A DNA stretch of 64,000 bases from Pseudoduganella aquatica. GTDB taxonomy: Bacteria > Pseudomonadota > Gammaproteobacteria > Burkholderiales > Burkholderiaceae_D. The DNA lies in NCBI RefSeq assembly GCF_009857595.1, contig NZ_WWCU01000002.1, positions 248,001 to 312,000 on the forward strand. Reading direction: 5' to 3'. The translations under genes were made by a program, and so were the position numbers. Positions 57,548 through 64,000 of this stretch are shown one piece after another; the first letter of the stretch is position 1; the number at the start of each line of letters is the position of its first letter. Below the pieces are notes generated by a model. It searched no databases, had not been told where the DNA came from, and was given only the letters and a program-made list of their open reading frames with translations.

Positions 57548-58174
57548 TTACAGCCTGGCTTTCAATCGCTCCAGTTCCGCCATGAAGCGCTCGCATGCCA
57601 GGGCGGGCGGCCAGGGCTCCCACGGCGCGCCACCGTAGACTGCGTGCAGCGGGTCCGTGTCGAGCACGGCGGCGCGTATCTTGAGCGTGCTGCGCACTTC
57701 CTCGCGCGACCAGCCCACCACATGCACCGCCTCGCTGGCCGCTGCCAGGCGGTCGGCTTTCTTGTGGACGCGGTGCTGGCCCGGCGTCCAGGCCGGCACG
57801 CCGTAGCGCAGGAAGACCGCCCGTTCCAGCCGCTGGCTCAGCTCGCGGAAGCTGTCGCCCAGAAAGGGCTTGAGCACCGAGATGCAGTCGAAGCCCAGCA
57901 GGCCTTCTTCGGCGTCGTGCAGCAGTTCGCGCAATTCCAGCACCGGGCTGAGCGCGCCGGCCCAGCTGCGCCGCAGTTGCATCACCGTCAGCGAGTGCTG
58001 CGCCACCGACAGCGGCAGGGGCCAGGCCGAATGCCCGCCCCAGCGGTAGGTGCGCGCCAGGCCCAAGGCCAGGTCGCCATCGTCCCAATCGAAGGGGGTG
58101 GGGTCGAGCAGGTCCAGCCTCTTGCCTGATGGCATACGGACCCAGGCGCGGGCTGTGTGGTCGGCGCGGCTCAT
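57548..58174 (-). CDS. HD-superfamily hydrolase (YfbR/5'-nucleotidase-like)
   Basis: 208 residues. Metal-binding HD pattern: His in PLSVAQHSLTVMQLRR, His-Asp in LRELLHDAEEGLLG, with DRLAAASEAVHVVGW toward the C-terminus. Related to small nucleotide or phosphohydrolases such as YfbR. The start at 58174 is favoured by AAGGA seven bases upstream; ATG 58180 is too close to that site. Substrate unknown. Confidence 0.86.
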   Translation of the reverse strand: MSRADHTARAWVRMPSGKRLDLLDPTPFDWDDGDLALGLARTYRWGGHSAWPLPLSVAQHSLTVMQLRRSWAGALSPVLELRELLHDAEEGLLGFDCISVLKPFLGDSFRELSQRLERAVFLRYGVPAWTPGQHRVHKKADRLAAASEAVHVVGWSREEVRSTLKIRAAVLDTDPLHAVYGGAPWEPWPPALACERFMAELERLKARL

Positions 58175-58281
58175 CCGCATATCCTTGTTCTTTGCTTCAA
58201 GGCCGCATTGTAATCCGACTACGCTGAATAAGGAAATTGATATGCTTTTGGGCAATATTAAATTAACCCTGACCCCATTTT

Positions 58282-59346
58282 TCAGTGGGGCAAGCGAGGC
58301 TGGAGCAGGGCGAGGACGGCGGCTTCTTCGGGGGCGAGGGCGGATGCTGCCGGGGACGGGACCGTGCCCAGTTCGGCGCCGTCCAGGTAGGCGGCGAGGA
58401 CGGCGGGGTGGATGTAGCACTTGCGGCAGATGCTGGGGGTGTTGCCGAGCTGCTGCGCCACCGTTTCGATGGCGCGCACGATGTTCTTTTTGGCTTGCGT
58501 TTCGCTGTCGAATTTCTCGAACTGGGTCAGCGCAAGGGCGGTCAGGACGGTGCCGTGCCAGGTGCGGAAGTCCTTGGCGGTATAGTCTTCGCCGCTGATG
58601 GCGCGCAGGTAGTCGTTGACGTCGGCCGAGTCTATGCTGTGGGTGGCGCCGTCGTCGCCGAGGTACTGGAACAGCTCCTGGCCCGGCAGCTCGCGGGCGC
58701 GCTGGATGATGCGGGCCAGGCGGCGGTCGCTGACCGTGACCTTGTGCATGATGCCGCTTTTGCCCCGGAACTGGAAGGCGATTGCGCTGCCGTCGATGCG
58801 CACATGGCGGTTGCGCAACGTGGTCAGGCCGAAGGACTGGTTGTCGCGCGCGTATTCCTCGTTGCCAATCCGCATTTTCGTCACTTGCAGCAGGTGCACG
58901 ACCGTGGCCAGCACTTTTTCACGCGGCAGTCCCGGCAGGCTGAGCGCTGCGTCCACGGCCGCGCGGATGGCGGGCAGGGCCTGGCCGAAGGCGAGCATGC
59001 GTTCGTATTTGACCTCGTCGCGCACGCTGCGCCAGCGGGCGTGGTAGCGGTATTGCTTGCGGCCGCGCGCGTCGCGGCCGGTGGCTTGCAGGTGGCCGTT
59101 GGCGTGCGGGCAGATCCAGACTTGCTCCCAGGCTGGCGGGATGGCCAGCGCGCGTATCCGCGCCAGCGTGTCCGGGTCGCGCACCGGCTTGCCGCCGGCG
59201 TCCACGTAGCGGAAGCCTTTGCTGCTGCGCTTGCGGCTGATGCCGGGCTGGTCTCCGCTCACATAGCGCAGCCCTGCCGCCCTGGCGGTGGCGGGCGCGC
59301 CGGGAACGGGTGCTGGTTCGGCTGCTGCTGGCGGGTCGCGTTTCAT
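58282..59346 (-). CDS. Type IB DNA topoisomerase
   Basis: 354 residues, poxvirus-like bacterial topoisomerase IB. N-terminal RKRSSKGFRYVDAGGKPVRD, catalytic Arg/Lys region VTKMRIGNEEYARDNQSFGLTTLRNRHV and FRGKSGIMHKV, the HGTV His/Arg site (DFRTWHGTV) and the active-site Tyr in TPSICRKCYIHP. It relaxes supercoils by a 3'-phosphotyrosine intermediate. Its stop codon lies within a CCCCA-loop-TGGGG hairpin that may terminate transcription. Confidence 0.95.
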   Translation of the reverse strand: MKRDPPAAAEPAPVPGAPATARAAGLRYVSGDQPGISRKRSSKGFRYVDAGGKPVRDPDTLARIRALAIPPAWEQVWICPHANGHLQATGRDARGRKQYRYHARWRSVRDEVKYERMLAFGQALPAIRAAVDAALSLPGLPREKVLATVVHLLQVTKMRIGNEEYARDNQSFGLTTLRNRHVRIDGSAIAFQFRGKSGIMHKVTVSDRRLARIIQRARELPGQELFQYLGDDGATHSIDSADVNDYLRAISGEDYTAKDFRTWHGTVLTALALTQFEKFDSETQAKKNIVRAIETVAQQLGNTPSICRKCYIHPAVLAAYLDGAELGTVPSPAASALAPEEAAVLALLQPRLPH

Positions 59347-59438
59347 CGCTGTCTTTCCTTGAGGATGACGCGATGGTAGGGCAGTTCGGCCCGCTATTCC
59401 GTTCCCTGCCGCACATAGGCCAGTGCATGGCCAGCCGC

Positions 59439-62408
<2,970 letters not shown>

Positions 62409-62494
62409 GTTGTTTGCCAAGGGCATCGCGCTGGGATAGTAGAATGGCGGAAATCTTGCCTCATTTTAATCGACTATTCAGGGAAACCCCTATC

Positions 62495-63124
62495 TTGCTG
62501 ATCTCTCCGGAACAAATCGTTGCCTTTCTGGCCGCTGCGGTGGTGATAACTGTGTCGCCCGGCCCGGACAATTTAATGGTGCTGGGCATGGGCATGTCGC
62601 GCGGACGCGCCAAGGGCATCGTGTTCGGGCTGGGCTGCGCGCTGGGCTGCCTGAGCCATACGCTGCTGGCCACGCTGGGCGTGAGCGCGCTGATCGCCGC
62701 CTCGCCGCTGGCGTTCACCGCCCTGAAAGTGGCGGGCGGCGTGTATCTGATCTGGCTGGGCTGGGGCGCGTTGCGCAGTCCGGGCGGCGCGCGCGTGGAG
62801 GGCGGCGGCCTGCCGGACGAGTCCCTGCTGCGCCTGTTCGGCAAGGGGCTTTTTGCCAACAGTATCAATCCGAAAGTGGTGCTGTTTTTCCTGTCCTTTT
62901 TGCCGCAGTTCGTGGTGCCGGGCAACGGCCCCGTGAGCTGGCAGACTGCCCAGCTGGGCCTGCTGTTCACCTTGCAGGCCTGCGTGCTGTTCGGCCTGCT
63001 GGGCTATTTCTCGGGCGCCATCGGCAAGTGGCTGAACCGCAGCCCGCGCGCGGGGCTGTGGATGGACCGCATCGCGGGCACCATCTTTATCGGCCTGGGC
63101 ATCCGCCTCATCGTTGCCCGTTAA
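62495..63124 (+). CDS. LysE/RhtB-family exporter
   Basis: 209 residues, six membrane helices, with the family signature VVITVSPGPDNLMVLGMGMSRGRAKGIVFGLGCALG and FANSINPKVVLFFLSFLPQFV. It exports amino acids or homoserine lactones. I choose TTG 62495 (AGGGAAA upstream) because family members begin right at this point and a TAGAAT -10 at 62437-62442 would place transcription start after the ATG at 62444. Convergent with the YceI lipoprotein; stop codons overlap. Confidence 0.9.
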   Translation: MLISPEQIVAFLAAAVVITVSPGPDNLMVLGMGMSRGRAKGIVFGLGCALGCLSHTLLATLGVSALIAASPLAFTALKVAGGVYLIWLGWGALRSPGGARVEGGGLPDESLLRLFGKGLFANSINPKVVLFFLSFLPQFVVPGNGPVSWQTAQLGLLFTLQACVLFGLLGYFSGAIGKWLNRSPRAGLWMDRIAGTIFIGLGIRLIVAR

Positions 63125-63915
63125 TTCGCCACCGCCTCGATGCGGAAGCGCAGCTCCAGCTCGTCCTGCACGGCCAGCGCGCCGCCCAGCACGGAATAAG
63201 GCTGGATGCCGAAGTCGGTCTGCTTGAGCCTGAGCGTGCCGGCGGCGCTGATGCCGTTGGCGCGCGGCGTCAGCACGGCGGGGATGGCGTAGCGGCGGGT
63301 AACGCCGTGCAGCGTGATGGCGGCCTGCAAAGGGCCTTCCGGCGTGCTGACCGCGTTCACCTGCACGTAGGGGTATTTTTCCGCCTCCAGCACCTTGTTG
63401 AGCATATTGTTGCGGGTCCCGGCGATGGCGTCCGCCGCCGGCACGCTGGTCATGCCGGCTTCGGCGCGCAGGGCGCTTTCATCCACGGTCAGCTGGTCCA
63501 GGCGGAAACGGAAGTCGGTGTGGCCGGGCTGGCCGCCTGCCGGGGCCACGGCCTGGCCCTCGATGCTGCGGCTGGCCACCACGTGGTCGTGCCCCATCCG
63601 CGCCAGCAGGCCGCCGCGCCGCACGGTGACGGCGATCAGGGAGTTTTGCGGGTCGATGCGCAGCAGTTGCCGGGCGGCGGCGGGCGCGGCGGAGGCAGGA
63701 GCAGGTGTGCGGGGCCGGGCTGCGGCCGGGGCGGCTGGGGCTGCGGATGCAGGCGCGGAAGCTGCCACCGATGCCGGAGCCGGCGGTGTTCCTAGCGGCG
63801 CCGGCGCGCAGGCACACAGCAGTGCGGGAAGCAGGACCGCGCCCAGTGTGGCGCGCGGCAGTGGCTTTTTTGCGATTGTTACTTTTCGAGAGTTTTGCAG
63901 GGGTAAGTTTGTCAT
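63121..63915 (-). CDS. YceI-family lipoprotein with Ala-Pro-rich linker
   Basis: 264 residues. Signal with lipobox-like end (LLPALLCAC), then an alanine/proline-rich linker of about 55 residues and a C-terminal YceI domain (LLRIDPQNSLIAVTVRRGGLLARMGHDHVVASRSIEG; TRNNMLNKVLEAEKYPYVQV; LRLKQTDFGIQPYSVLGGALAVQDELELRF). It is a divergent YceI with the GHDHVV motif of the membrane-linked subgroup. ATG 63915 is the likely start; the upstream extension is unconvincing. Confidence 0.87.
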   Translation of the reverse strand: MTNLPLQNSRKVTIAKKPLPRATLGAVLLPALLCACAPAPLGTPPAPASVAASAPASAAPAAPAAARPRTPAPASAAPAAARQLLRIDPQNSLIAVTVRRGGLLARMGHDHVVASRSIEGQAVAPAGGQPGHTDFRFRLDQLTVDESALRAEAGMTSVPAADAIAGTRNNMLNKVLEAEKYPYVQVNAVSTPEGPLQAAITLHGVTRRYAIPAVLTPRANGISAAGTLRLKQTDFGIQPYSVLGGALAVQDELELRFRIEAVAN

Positions 63916-64000
63916 ATTCTGTGCATGAGACCTGAACGCAAACCATACCACCGAATAGCAGGGCAATGTCATGCGCCTGTCACGACGCTGTGCGATGATG

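Noticed and set aside
58240..58290. AATTAACCCTGACCCC stretch before the topoisomerase stop as a mobile-element end
   Set aside because: It resembles short motifs often seen near transposases, but there is no second copy, target duplication or transposase in the window.
63971..64000. Possible start of a plus-strand gene (MRLSRRCAMM) at the right edge
   Set aside because: Only ten codons and no convincing ribosome site; cannot be supported.

Overview
The window is about 65% GC, densely packed, and reads as the chromosome of a Burkholderiales bacterium, most likely Oxalobacteraceae (Massilia/Duganella/Janthinobacterium type). This placement is an inference from protein style, the Tsr-like chemoreceptor, the selenocysteine formate dehydrogenase cluster and the intergenic repeats. 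I see no rRNA, CRISPR array, insertion sequence, integrase or prophage. One tRNA is present, tRNA-Sec.

Layout. 0-3.9 kb: a DctP-DctQ-DctM TRAP transporter operon with a divergent GntR/FCD regulator. 3.9-11.1 kb: a solute-binding protein, an SDR, small secreted proteins, two acetyltransferase/LysR genes, and an aldo/keto reductase followed by an exported two-CMD-domain plus alpha/beta-hydrolase fusion. 11.1-19.0 kb: a YdeP-type molybdopterin oxidoreductase, a MocR-type (GntR plus aminotransferase) regulator, moaA, a chemoreceptor and a REC-EAL protein. 20.8-31.2 kb: a complete selenocysteine/formate dehydrogenase island. It reads fdoG (in-frame UGA plus SECIS), fdoH, fdoI, fdhE, selA, selB, selC on the minus strand, with fdhD divergent. 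31.2-33.7 kb: a second MocR-type regulator with a divergent AhpD-like/cupin pair. 33.7-37.8 kb: a lower-GC run of small, mostly orphan minus-strand genes. 37.8-41.7 kb: TetR plus Tet(X)-like monooxygenase, then an MFS pump with a cysteine-rich (probable Fe-S) regulator. 42-51.4 kb: Bcr-type pump, epsC and a sulfur-scavenging region (sfnB-metNIQ and ssuE-ssuA'-ssuB) that is visibly decaying. 51.6-64 kb: YceI, amidohydrolase, DoxX, split ChrA transporter, a response regulator flanked by two DnaA-box modules, an HD hydrolase, topoisomerase IB, a large hybrid histidine kinase, a LysE exporter and a YceI lipoprotein.

The most interesting signal is a repeated promoter architecture. Two CTGTAC boxes lie exactly 25 bp apart (start to start), followed 24 bp later by a -10-like hexamer. 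It occurs three times, each oriented toward one of three transcription units around the MocR regulator: the YdeP-like oxidoreductase, moaA and the chemoreceptor. This suggests a small, possibly undescribed MocR regulon coupling molybdenum-cofactor synthesis, a molybdoenzyme and taxis. Other notable items are selB coding sequence running into the tRNA-Sec gene; a probable ssuA-ssuC in-frame deletion fusion; an LLM monooxygenase pseudogene; an EAL domain with an internal in-frame gap; two identically spaced triple DnaA-box modules; and four inverted pairs of a dispersed GGCGGGTTA palindrome, one of which supplies the stop codon of doxX. All family assignments come from reading the sequence; no search was run.
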